Shown: positions 17,782 through 24,198 of the stretch, piece by piece
How positions within the stretch are numbered: the first letter of the stretch is position 1
Layout: each line of letters opens with the position of its first letter
From: DATHBD01 sp035296325
Lineage (GTDB): Bacteria; Actinomycetota; Actinomycetes; Mycobacteriales; Micromonosporaceae
DNA: 24,198 nt
Reading direction: 5' to 3'
NCBI GenBank assembly: GCA_035296325.1
Contig: DATHBD010000069.1
Coordinates: forward strand, 1 to 24,198
Position numbers and translations under genes: made by a program
The notes under the pieces: generated by a model
The model's input: only the letters and a program-made list of their open reading frames with translations
What the model was told of the DNA's origin: nothing
Databases searched by the model: none

Positions 17782-19521
17782 TTGGCCGCAACGGCTAGGA
17801 CGACCAGGCACATCTTCGTCACTGGGGGCGTCGCCTCCTCACTCGGCAAAGGGCTCACCGGCTCCAGCCTCGGCAGTCTGCTCAGTGCGCGCGGGCTGCG
17901 CGTGGTGATGCAGAAGCTCGACCCGTACCTCAACGTCGACCCCGGAACGATGAACCCGTTCCAGCACGGCGAGGTCTTCGTCACCGAGGACGGCGCAGAG
18001 ACCGATCTCGACATCGGCCATTACGAGCGCTTCCTCGACCGGGACCTGTCCCGGCACTCCAACGTGACCACCGGCCAGATCTACTCGGCCGTCATCGCCA
18101 AGGAGCGGCGTGGGGAGTACCTCGGCGACACCGTGCAGGTCATCCCGCACGTCACCAACGAGATCAAGGCCCGGATCCGGGCGATGGCCGCCCCCGACGA
18201 GAGCGGTCGGGCGCCCGATGTGGTGATCACCGAGGTCGGCGGCACCGTCGGCGACATCGAGTCGCTGCCGTTCCTGGAGGCGATCCGCCAGATCCGCCAC
18301 GACATCGGCCGGGACAACTGCTTCTTCCTGCACGTCTCGCTGGTGCCGTACCTGGTGCCCAGCGGCGAACTGAAGACGAAGCCGACCCAGCACTCGGTCG
18401 CCGCGCTGCGCAGCATCGGCATCCAGCCCGACGCCATCGTGTGCCGCTCCGACCGGGTCATCCCGGACAAGACCAAGGAAAAGCTCGCCCTGTACTGCGA
18501 CGTCGACAGCGAGGCCGTCGTCTCCGCGCCCGATGCGCCGAGCATCTATGACATTCCCAAGGTCCTGCACGACGAGGGCCTCGACGCCTACGTGGTGCGC
18601 CGGCTCGGGCTGTCCTTCCGCGACGTGGACTGGAAGAAGTGGAACGATCTGCTGGCCCGCGTGCACCATCCCCGGCACACCGCCACCGTGGCGATCGTCG
18701 GCAAGTACGTCGACCTGCCGGACGCGTACCTCTCCGTGGCGGAGGCGGTGCGGGCCGCCGGCTTCGCGCACCGCGCGCGGGTGCAGATCCGCTGGGTGGG
18801 CAGTGACGACTGCATCACCCCGGAGGGCGCGGCCGCGGCGCTGGCCGGCGCGCACGGGATCGTCATCCCGGGCGGCTTCGGCGTGCGCGGCATCGAAGGC
18901 AAGATCGGCGCCGTCCGGCACGCCCGCGAGCACGGCGTGCCGACCCTGGGCCTCTGCCTCGGGCTGCAGTGCATGACCATCGAGGTGCTGCGCGACGTGG
19001 CCGGCCTGGACGGTGCCGACTCGCTGGAGTTCGACGCCGAAGCGAAGCACCCGGTCATCTCCACCATGGCCGACCAGGCCGACATCATCGCCGGCAAGGG
19101 CGACCTGGGCGGGAGCATGCGGCTCGGTGCCTACCCGGCGCGCCTCGTCGAGGGGTCGGTCGTGGCCAAGGCGTACGGCACCACCACCGTCTCCGAGCGC
19201 CACCGGCACCGGTACGAGGTGAACAACGCCTACCGCGAGGCGATGACCGCCGCCGGACTGCGCGTCTCCGGTACGTCACCGGACGGGCGCCTGGTGGAGT
19301 TCGTTGAGCTGGACGCGGCCGTGCACCCGTACTTCGTCGGAACCCAGGCCCACCCGGAGCTGAAGAGCCGTCCGACCCGTCCCCACCCGCTCTTCACCGG
19401 CCTGGTCGGCGCCGCGTTGAGCTACGCCGACGCCGACCGGTTGCCGGTCGAGTTGGTGGAGTACGACGACGATGGTGAGGTGCGCGCACCCGCCACCGTA
19501 CGGGCGCGGGTCGGCGCATGA
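17782..19521 (+). CDS. pyrG: CTP synthase
   Basis: A 579-aa CTP synthase that aminates UTP to CTP using ATP and glutamine. The N-terminal synthetase domain carries the P-loop GGVASSLGKGLT (15-26) and the family segment KLDPYLNVDPGTMNPFQHGEVFVTEDGAETDLD. The C-terminal glutaminase domain has the oxyanion strand GIVIPGGFGVRG, the nucleophile C392 in LCLGLQCM, and the His/Glu pair in GTQAHPELKSRP. I chose TTG 17782 because GGGAGCAGG (17771-17779) is placed correctly and MAATARTTRHIFVTGG matches related N-termini; the GTG at 17725 would add 19 unconserved residues. The stop overlaps the NUDIX start by 4 bp (ATGA), as in Rv1699-Rv1700. Confidence 0.96.
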   Translation: MAATARTTRHIFVTGGVASSLGKGLTGSSLGSLLSARGLRVVMQKLDPYLNVDPGTMNPFQHGEVFVTEDGAETDLDIGHYERFLDRDLSRHSNVTTGQIYSAVIAKERRGEYLGDTVQVIPHVTNEIKARIRAMAAPDESGRAPDVVITEVGGTVGDIESLPFLEAIRQIRHDIGRDNCFFLHVSLVPYLVPSGELKTKPTQHSVAALRSIGIQPDAIVCRSDRVIPDKTKEKLALYCDVDSEAVVSAPDAPSIYDIPKVLHDEGLDAYVVRRLGLSFRDVDWKKWNDLLARVHHPRHTATVAIVGKYVDLPDAYLSVAEAVRAAGFAHRARVQIRWVGSDDCITPEGAAAALAGAHGIVIPGGFGVRGIEGKIGAVRHAREHGVPTLGLCLGLQCMTIEVLRDVAGLDGADSLEFDAEAKHPVISTMADQADIIAGKGDLGGSMRLGAYPARLVEGSVVAKAYGTTTVSERHRHRYEVNNAYREAMTAAGLRVSGTSPDGRLVEFVELDAAVHPYFVGTQAHPELKSRPTRPHPLFTGLVGAALSYADADRLPVELVEYDDDGEVRAPATVRARVGA

Positions 19522-20177
19522 GTGAACCCGAGTACCGGGTCCGCCAGCGCGTCGAGCGCTTCACCAACCGGATCTTCTCCCTGGTCACCGACGAGGTCGA
19601 GATGCCCGATGGTGACGTGGCCAACCGGGACTACCTCGTGCACGTGGGCGCGGTCGGGGTGGTGGCGTTGGACGAGTCGGAACGGGTGATCCTCATCCGG
19701 CAGTACCGCCACGCCGTCGGCGCGCCCCTGTGGGAACTGCCCGCGGGGCTGATCGACCAGCCCGGCGAGGATCTGGTCGACGCCGCCGCCCGCGAGTTGG
19801 CCGAAGAGGCGGACCTGACCGCGGAGCAGTGGGATCTCCTGGGTGACGTGCACACCTCACCCGGCTGCTCCAACGAGGTGATCCGGCTCTTCCTCGCCCG
19901 CCGCCTCGGCGCCGTGCCGCGCGACCGCCGCCACACGCGCACCCACGAGGAGGCCGGGCTCACCACCCGATGGATGGACCTCGACGACGCGGTCGGAATG
20001 GCCCTGAGCGGGGAGATCACCAACGCGTCGTGCCTGGTGGGTGTACTGGCGACCGCGCAGGCCCGCTCCCGCGGCTGGTCCACCCTGCGGACCGCCGGCA
20101 CGCCGCTGCAGCGCAGCGCCCCGCCCAGCCCCGGGCAGCAACCGTCCCCGGTCGAGGCGGACCAGCCCGAGGGTTGA
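19518..20177 (+). CDS. NUDIX hydrolase, ADP-ribose pyrophosphatase type
   Basis: A 219-aa NUDIX enzyme at the Rv1700 position, expected to split ADP-ribose to AMP and ribose-5-phosphate. The N-terminal segment (EYRVRQRVERFTNRIFSLVTDEVEMPDG, then RDYLVHVGAVGVVALDES) and VILIRQYRHAVGAPLWELPAGLID are typical of the ADPRase subfamily. The Nudix box reads G-x6-E-x7-REL-x-EE-x-D-L: the metal-binding RELxEE is intact, with one extra residue before the first Glu (as recalled for Rv1700) and Asp in place of the usual Gly near the end. The C-terminal 35 residues are Pro/Gln-rich and probably disordered. It is translationally coupled to pyrG. Confidence 0.88.
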   Translation: MSEPEYRVRQRVERFTNRIFSLVTDEVEMPDGDVANRDYLVHVGAVGVVALDESERVILIRQYRHAVGAPLWELPAGLIDQPGEDLVDAAARELAEEADLTAEQWDLLGDVHTSPGCSNEVIRLFLARRLGAVPRDRRHTRTHEEAGLTTRWMDLDDAVGMALSGEITNASCLVGVLATAQARSRGWSTLRTAGTPLQRSAPPSPGQQPSPVEADQPEG

Positions 20178-20192
20178 CGGCGGTAGGCGCGG

Positions 20193-20217
20193 GCCGCTCA
20201 GCTGAGTCGGAGGCGGC
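20193..20217. terminator. Possible bidirectional terminator between NUDIX and amt
   Basis: The 40-bp gap between the convergent genes holds GCCGC (20193-20197) and GCGGC (20213-20217), which can pair around the 10-bp palindrome CTCAGCTGAG (20197-20206). No T-run is present on either strand. The position fits a shared terminator; the structure is weak. Confidence 0.3.
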
Positions 20218-21582
20218 TCATGACACTGCGGGCGGGGTCGGACGCGCCGTTTCCTGCCGGCCACCGGACTCGGCCCCGGCCAGGTCCGCGTCGTCGGTCG
20301 GGACGACCGAGGGTCGGGCCATCGCACCGGGCAGGTGTCCGGCGTGGCTGCCGCCCCACTCGTACGCGGTCTCGCCGTGCATCGCGAGGTCCAGCCCTGA
20401 CGTCTCGTGCTGCGGGTCCGCCCGGAAGCCGATCGTGCGCTGGACCGCGGTGGCGATCAGCCAGGTCACGCCGAAGGCGTAGACGGCGACCGCGAGCGAC
20501 GCGAGCGCCTGCCGACCCAGCAGGTCGGCACCGCCGCCGTAGAGCAGGCCGCGCTCGTCGCCGGTCACCACGGCGGTCGCCAGGAACCCGATCAGGAGCA
20601 TCCCGACGAGGCCACCGACGCCGTGAATGCCGGCCACATCGAGCGAATCGTCGTACCCGAGCCGGTATTTCAGCGCTACCGCGTAGCAGCACGCGATGCC
20701 CGCGAGCAGGCCGACCACCAGGGCGCCCAGCGGGTTGACCGAGCCGCACGCGGGTGTGATGGCGACCAGGCCGGCGACCGCTCCGGACGCGGCACCCAGC
20801 GTGGTGGCGCGGCCGTCGCGGCGGCGCTCGACGAGGAGCCAGCCGGCCACCCCGGCGGCACCGGCCACCTGGGTGTTGAAGAACGCCATGGCGGCGGAGC
20901 CGTCGGCCGCGAGCGCGGAACCGGCGTTGAAGCCGAACCAGCCGAACCACAGCAGGCCTGCGCCGAGGATCACCAGGGGCAGATTGTGCGGGCGCATCGG
21001 ATCGGCCCGGAAGCCCAGTCGACGCCCCAGCACAACGGCAAGGGCGAGCCCGGAAGCACCCGAGTTGATCTCGACGACGGTGCCACCGGCGAGGTCCAGG
21101 ACCGGCAGGTGCGTCGCGATCCACCCGTCCGGCGTGAACACCCAGTGCGCGATCGGGATGTACACGACGCTGACCCAGATGACCACGAAAATGATCCAGC
21201 TGCCGAATCGCGCCCGGTCGGCGATCGCGCCACTGATCAGCGCGGCGGTGATGATCGCGAACATCAGCTGGAATGACGCGAACACCATGGTCGGTACCGA
21301 CCCGGTCAGCGTCTCCGGCCCGATACCCGCCATTCCGGCGTACTCGAGATTGCCGATCAGGCCGAGCCCGGTGTCGGGTCCGAAGGCCAGCGAGTACCCG
21401 TAGAGCACCCACACCACCGTCACCGCCGCCAGGCAGCCGAAGCTCATCATCATGATGTTGAGGGAGCTCTTGACCCGCACCATCCCGCCGTAGAAAAGCG
21501 CGAGGCCGGGCACCATGAGAAGCACCAGCGCGGCGCTCACCAGGAGCCAGGCGGTATCGGCGGCGCTGAACTCGGCAGGCAT
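20218..21582 (-). CDS. amt: Ammonium transporter (Amt) with Glu in the first twin-His position
   Basis: A 454-aa ammonium channel of the Amt/Mep/Rh family with about 11 membrane segments. Family marks are VPGLALFYGGMVR (24-36), FASFQLMFAIITAALISGAIADRARF (101-126), MRPHNLPLVILGAGLLWFGWFGFNAGSA and ITPACGSVNPLGAL. The recruitment-site Asp is present (LDLAGG, D163). The second pore His is present (GIHGVGG, H320), but the first, normally in VVHIN, is Glu (VVEIN, E171). Residues 400-454 are a cytoplasmic tail. Start ATG (21582-21580) follows GGAGG on the minus strand; an upstream in-frame start at 21630 is less likely. No glnK-like gene is adjacent. A GlnR-type operator lies 66 bp upstream, implying induction under nitrogen limitation. 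Confidence 0.93.
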   Translation of the reverse strand: MPAEFSAADTAWLLVSAALVLLMVPGLALFYGGMVRVKSSLNIMMMSFGCLAAVTVVWVLYGYSLAFGPDTGLGLIGNLEYAGMAGIGPETLTGSVPTMVFASFQLMFAIITAALISGAIADRARFGSWIIFVVIWVSVVYIPIAHWVFTPDGWIATHLPVLDLAGGTVVEINSGASGLALAVVLGRRLGFRADPMRPHNLPLVILGAGLLWFGWFGFNAGSALAADGSAAMAFFNTQVAGAAGVAGWLLVERRRDGRATTLGAASGAVAGLVAITPACGSVNPLGALVVGLLAGIACCYAVALKYRLGYDDSLDVAGIHGVGGLVGMLLIGFLATAVVTGDERGLLYGGGADLLGRQALASLAVAVYAFGVTWLIATAVQRTIGFRADPQHETSGLDLAMHGETAYEWGGSHAGHLPGAMARPSVVPTDDADLAGAESGGRQETARPTPPAVS

Positions 21583-21648
21583 ACGGCCTCCTCGGGTCAA
21601 GGTCGGGTCGGGGGCCGCGCTGCCCGGCACGCAGCCTGCCGCCGGCGC

Positions 21649-21686
21649 GTTTCCGGGCAGGATCAGCGACGTTTCTGCCTTGTTAC
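21649..21686 (-). promoter_or_regulatory. GlnR-type operator upstream of amt
   Basis: Read on the minus strand, the sequence is GTAAC-n6-GAAAC-n6-GATCC-n6-GAAAC. The actinobacterial GlnR box is gTnAC-n6-GaAAC, usually as two boxes 6 nt apart. The first box (21686-21671) is perfect. The second (21664-21649) has a perfect GAAAC in exact register and a degenerate first half-site. It lies 66 bp upstream of the amt ATG. amt is a classical GlnR target in Streptomyces, so the fit of site and gene is strong. Confidence 0.75.
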
Positions 21687-21815
21687 AGCCGCCATCGCTT
21701 CGTCATCCACTCGACGTCATCCGCGCGCAAAGTGGTGACAGCCGCCGGCCGGGCAGTGGGCCCCGGTCGCGGCCGAGCTCATCGACGCTGTGGGGATCGC
21801 GCCGCCGCAATGGTG

Positions 21816-21851
21816 TTGATCGGTGTCGCCGGTACGGCCTACCGTCCTCGG
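21816..21851 (+). promoter_or_regulatory. Promoter predicted to give a leaderless mRNA
   Basis: TTGATC (21816-21821) as -35, an 18-nt spacer, and TACCGT (21840-21845) as -10 (TAnnnT). The expected start of transcription, about 7 nt after the -10, falls on the A of the ATG at 21852. There is no SD before this ATG. Leaderless genes are common in actinobacteria, so the promoter and the start codon support each other. Confidence 0.55.
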
Positions 21852-22736
21852 ATGACCTTTCCCACCCGCCCGCCGGTGCCGCCCGACGTCGACCCCGATC
21901 TGTGGTTCGACACCGAGCATTGCGGACGGCACTACCTTCTTGACGGCAATTCGCACACGTTCCGCGGGCGCATGCTCGCCTACTGCGCCGAGCGTGGCAT
22001 CCATACCCGGGTGTCGAAGGGTGAGATCAGCGACTGCTCCGAGCAGACGCGGTACTTCGTCCGCGGGTTCCTGTCCGGCAACGAGCCGGCCCCGCCGGAG
22101 TCCGACAGCGGCATCGATCCGGCATATCTCGCCTGGAGCGACGCGGCCGCTCGCTTCCGGGACACCGGCTACTGGCACCCCGACCCCGACCCCGACGCCG
22201 CCGACGCTGAGGCGCCCGGTGACATCGATGCCGAAGATACCGACGCGGATTCCGATGGCGGCGGTGTCACCGACGCCCCGGCGGAGGAGTTGCCCGAAAT
22301 CCTGGAGACCATGATCCGAGAGCAGGCGACGGTACGCGTGGCACTCGTCGTCGACGTGCCGGACAGCGACCCGGACCACGCCATTGTCGTGGCCAGGACA
22401 CTCGCCGACCGGGTCGGCAGGCGGACCTGTGACGGGACCGGTCCTGTCGAGGTGAGCCGGCCGGTGTCGTTCGCCCGGGTGTACGCGCTGGTCGGAGTCA
22501 CCGGGCACCGTCCGTGGGTGGCGGTGCATCTGGCCATGACAGCGCTTGGTCGCGCCGGCTGGGCTCCGGTGACCGCGGTCGAGGGCGAGCAGTACGTGAC
22601 GGCCGAGTTCAGGGCGGAGCGCGAACTCAACCGAGGTCTCGACAAACTTGGAGTGAGCGCAGTGGAGATCCACGCCGGCTATGGACTGGGACACGACCGG
22701 TCGCGTACGCCGGGCAGTTGGCGGCGGGACGGCTGA
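21852..22736 (+). CDS. Hypothetical two-part protein with acidic linker
   Basis: A 294-aa protein I do not recognise. Residues 1-100 (PPVPPDVDPDLWFDTEHCGRHYLLDG..., then GRMLAYCAERGIHTRVSKGEISDCSEQTRYFVRGFLSG) form a compact region with three Cys. Residues about 108-145 are an Asp/Pro/Ala linker (PDPDPDAADAEAPGDIDAEDTDADSD). Residues about 150-285 look like an alpha/beta domain (VRVALVVDVPDSDPDHAIVVARTLADRVG, then FARVYALVGVTGHRPWVAVHLAMTALGRAGW). No signal peptide or membrane segment is seen. ATG 21852 is chosen because a -10 element sits 6 nt before it; in-frame ATGs at 21732 and 21810 lie upstream of that promoter. It diverges from amt across a 269-bp region. Coding is supported by strong third-position GC and uninterrupted length. 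Confidence 0.65.
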   Translation: MTFPTRPPVPPDVDPDLWFDTEHCGRHYLLDGNSHTFRGRMLAYCAERGIHTRVSKGEISDCSEQTRYFVRGFLSGNEPAPPESDSGIDPAYLAWSDAAARFRDTGYWHPDPDPDAADAEAPGDIDAEDTDADSDGGGVTDAPAEELPEILETMIREQATVRVALVVDVPDSDPDHAIVVARTLADRVGRRTCDGTGPVEVSRPVSFARVYALVGVTGHRPWVAVHLAMTALGRAGWAPVTAVEGEQYVTAEFRAERELNRGLDKLGVSAVEIHAGYGLGHDRSRTPGSWRRDG

Positions 22737-23117
22737 CGACGGCGCCCGAGGCGGTCGGCGTGGCTGTCGGCCGACCCCGACGCTGGTTCGCCGCTGGGTC
22801 GCAGCCCGGCACACCGTCGCTGTGTGTTGTGGAAAGGGTCACAGGGAACCGGTCAACCGGTGGGGAACCGTGGCGGATACATCGAAACTCCGTGACACAC
22901 AGTGACGCAGGGTTGACCCCACGAAGTGCCACGCAAAACGGACTATTCACTGCGTGGTTGGGTGCTTACGCTTGGGATGTAGCCGCCGCCGAGGCGCTAC
23001 ACACGGGGAAGACAATGATCCGCGCCGCGCAATACCGGTCACCATTGCGGCACGGGGAGTCAGAGGTGAGACCGCCCCCTCCAACGCTTTCCTAAATTGC
23101 CGTGGGGGCACCTCATC
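22737..23117 (+). promoter_or_regulatory. 381-bp gene-free leader region with repeats, dyads and promoter-like sites
   Basis: No gene is supported here. A 7-bp stem, GGTCGGC (22753-22759) with GCCGACC (22770-22776), could end the upstream transcript. AACCGGT occurs at 22847-22853 and 22855-22861, and AACCGTG at 22866-22872. A direct repeat GTGAC-n5-GTGAC lies at 22892-22906, one helical turn apart, just before TTGACC (22913-22918). TACGCT (22967-22972) is a possible -10, giving a leader of about 140 nt. CGCAAT (23028-23033) pairs with ATTGCG (23044-23049). The repeats look like regulator sites for the wall-protein gene, but the factors are unknown. Confidence 0.45.
23063..23114 (+). promoter_or_regulatory. 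Hairpin covering the ribosome-binding region of the wall-protein gene
   Basis: GAGGT (23063-23067) pairs with ACCTC (23110-23114), and after a 6-nt bulge GCCCCC (23074-23079) pairs with GGGGGC (23104-23109). The 11-bp interrupted stem ends 3 nt before ATG 23118 and includes GGGGG, the only SD-like purine run. This could hold translation off until the hairpin opens. The loop is 24 nt, relatively AT-rich. Confidence 0.45.
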
Positions 23118-24198
23118 ATGACCGTTTCACACCGCCGCATCACCGGCCTGCACCGCGCGAACTCCCCGATCGGGCGGGCCCTGGCCATCGCCGCGAGCAC
23201 CGCGATCGCCGCCACCGCCCTGGCCGGGTTCGCCACCCCCGCCAGCGCCCACGCCGCCCTGATCAGCGCCACCCCGGTCTGCGAGCCCACCGGGGAGTAC
23301 GCCATCACCTGGACCGTCGCCAACGACTGGGCCGGCATCATCACCCTCACCGCCGTGACCGCCACCCCGACCACCATCGCCGGGATCACCACCGGCGCGG
23401 TCGTCCCGCCCCGCACCACCGCGGGCAACGGCAAACTCACCGGCGTACAGAGGGTCCCCGGCACCGCCACCACCGCGAAACTCGACATCGCCGCGAAATG
23501 GAACGACGGCTACACCAGCCGCGCCGCCAAAACCATCACCCTCGCCGGGACCTGCACCCCACCCGCCCCGGTCTGCGTCAACGCCACCGACGCCGCCTAC
23601 ACCCACACCTTCAACGGCGCCGCCGGCACCGCCACCATCACCACCACCGGCCTGCCCCTGTGCGCCGGACAAACCCAGCCCTTCACCCTCACCTCATACA
23701 CCAACCCCCCCACCGCCCCCCAGGAACGCTTCGACACCGCCACCACCACCATCGACCACACCAACCCCACCGCGACCCTGACCGTCGACCTACCCCCCTG
23801 CCACACCACGGTCTACCTCCTCTGGGGCACCACCACCCACCCCACCATCACCACCGACAACGCCTACACCAACACCATCCTCGGCGCCCCCACCACACCC
23901 GGAAACCGCTCCACCGGCCCCATCGCCACCCACACCGGCCCCACCACCACCTGCACCCCGGTCGAGCCCACCACCCCCGCCGAGCCCACCACCCCCGCCG
24001 AGCCCACCACCCCCGTCGAGCCCACCACCCCCGTTGAGCCGACCACGCCGGTCGAGCCCACCACGCCGGTCGAGCCGACCACGCCGGTCGAGCCCACCAC
24101 GCCGGTCGAGCCCACCACGCCGGTCGAGCCCACCACGCCGGTCGAGCCCACCACGCCGGTCGAGCCCACCACGCCAGTCGAGCCGAGCACGCCGGTTG
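23118..24198 (+). CDS. Secreted Thr/Pro-rich cell-wall protein, 3' end outside window
   Basis: An open frame of 360 codons running off the window. Residues 1-44 are a signal peptide: a long basic n-region (SHRRITGLHR), a hydrophobic core at about 20-39 (ALAIAASTAIAATALAGFA) and ASA (42-44) or AHA (44-46) as cleavage site. Two Thr-rich beta-type regions follow, with CEPTGEYAITWTVANDW (55-71) and CVNATDAAYTHTF opening them and Cys pairs suggesting disulfides. From about residue 283 the protein is (EPTTPV)n. This layout, globular head plus Pro/Thr stalk, is typical of sortase-anchored wall proteins, but the C-terminal signal is not in the window. Codons end overwhelmingly in C, and Thr is nearly always ACC before the repeat. 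The start has no clear SD other than GGGGG at 23104-23108. Confidence 0.8.
   Translation, partial: MTVSHRRITGLHRANSPIGRALAIAASTAIAATALAGFATPASAHAALISATPVCEPTGEYAITWTVANDWAGIITLTAVTATPTTIAGITTGAVVPPRTTAGNGKLTGVQRVPGTATTAKLDIAAKWNDGYTSRAAKTITLAGTCTPPAPVCVNATDAAYTHTFNGAAGTATITTTGLPLCAGQTQPFTLTSYTNPPTAPQERFDTATTTIDHTNPTATLTVDLPPCHTTVYLLWGTTTHPTITTDNAYTNTILGAPTTPGNRSTGPIATHTGPTTTCTPVEPTTPAEPTTPAEPTTPVEPTTPVEPTTPVEPTTPVEPTTPVEPTTPVEPTTPVEPTTPVEPTTPVEPTTPVEPSTPV
23964..24197 (+). repeat. 18-bp tandem repeat encoding EPTTPV/A
   Basis: Thirteen units of 18 bp, each starting with GAG, fill the end of the window and continue past it. Units 1-2 encode EPTTPA, units 3-12 EPTTPV and unit 13 EPSTPV. Units 1-4 use ACC-CCC at the fourth and fifth codons and later units use ACG-CCG. 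Units 7, 8, 9, 10 and 11 start at 24072, 24090, 24108, 24126 and 24144; those from 24090 to 24161 are four identical copies, a sign of recent expansion. Confidence 0.95.

Noticed and set aside
20178..20482. xerD-like recombinase expected after the NUDIX gene from M. tuberculosis synteny
   Set aside because: No tyrosine-recombinase motifs are present; the next gene is the convergent ammonium transporter, so conserved synteny ends here.
22820..22920. c-di-AMP (ydaO-type) riboswitch ahead of the wall-protein gene
   Set aside because: GGGGAACC-like segments and long-range pairing tempted this call, but the conserved GTGAATC and CCGTCAGCT segments are absent.
22514..23095. Plus-strand 193-codon frame spanning the end of the orphan gene and the leader
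   Set aside because: It overlaps the supported gene in another frame, has no domain pattern and irregular composition.
23102..24037. His/Arg/Pro-rich plus-strand frame starting at 23102
   Set aside because: It is the shifted frame of the wall-protein gene; composition is an artefact of NNC codons, and the frame from 23118 has a signal peptide.
23864..24190. Minus-strand GSTGVV repeat protein
   Set aside because: It is only the antisense reading of the 18-bp EPTTPV repeat; the plus frame has a signal peptide and continues from a sensible start.
23964..24198. CRISPR-like array
   Set aside because: Units are contiguous 18-bp repeats without spacers and keep one reading frame.

Overview
The window looks like chromosomal core sequence of a high-GC actinobacterium, most likely of the Micromonosporaceae. 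The reasons are the very GC-rich coding sequence with C/G at third codon positions, the actinobacterial 5S rRNA, frequent GTG/TTG starts, GTGA/ATGA stop-start overlaps, and a gene order matching the Mycobacterium tuberculosis Rv1691-Rv1700 block (recalled, not searched). The genus cannot be named from sequence alone.

Layout: (1) 1-180, a 5S rRNA gene (end of an rrn operon) with a strong intrinsic terminator. (2) 229-3995, an unusual 911-aa protein with about 600 disordered, RGG/RDDRGG-repeat residues, a TPR-like domain and an acidic tail, coupled to a HAD phosphatase (Rv1692-type glycerol-3-phosphate phosphatase). (3) 3973-5644, a minus-strand SCP2-like lipid-binding protein that overlaps the HAD gene tail to tail and diverges from a phasin-like protein with a histone-H1-like tail, followed by a small Rv1693-like ORF. 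(4) 5683-9221, tlyA (rRNA 2'-O-methyltransferase), nadK and recN. (5) 9315-11436, steA and steB (regulators of a cell-wall hydrolase; steB is also the MctB family). (6) 11426-17648, four tightly packed envelope genes: a divergent MraY/WecA-like transferase, a MurJ-type flippase, a GT4 glycosyltransferase and a large membrane protein with an alkaline-phosphatase-like extracytoplasmic domain. (7) 17782-20177, pyrG and an ADP-ribose-type NUDIX hydrolase. (8) 20218-21582 (minus), an ammonium transporter preceded by a well-formed GlnR-type operator. (9) 21852-22736, an unrecognised protein that looks leaderless. (10) 22737-24198, a regulatory leader and the 5' part of a secreted Thr/Pro-rich wall protein with 18-bp EPTTPV repeats that runs off the window.

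How they fit together: genes from the phasin-like gene to the NUDIX gene all run on the plus strand with overlaps or short gaps, and internal promoters are likely before recN and pyrG. The best candidate for an undescribed system is region 6. It holds the parts needed to load a sugar phosphate on a polyprenyl carrier (MraY-like), add sugars (GT4), flip the product (MurJ-like) and handle it outside (alkaline-phosphatase-like membrane protein), placed directly behind steAB. In M. tuberculosis, as recalled, steB is followed directly by pyrG. Other notable points are the RGG-type disordered protein beside the rRNA operon, an Amt with Glu in place of the first twin-His residue, and the GlnR operator in front of it.
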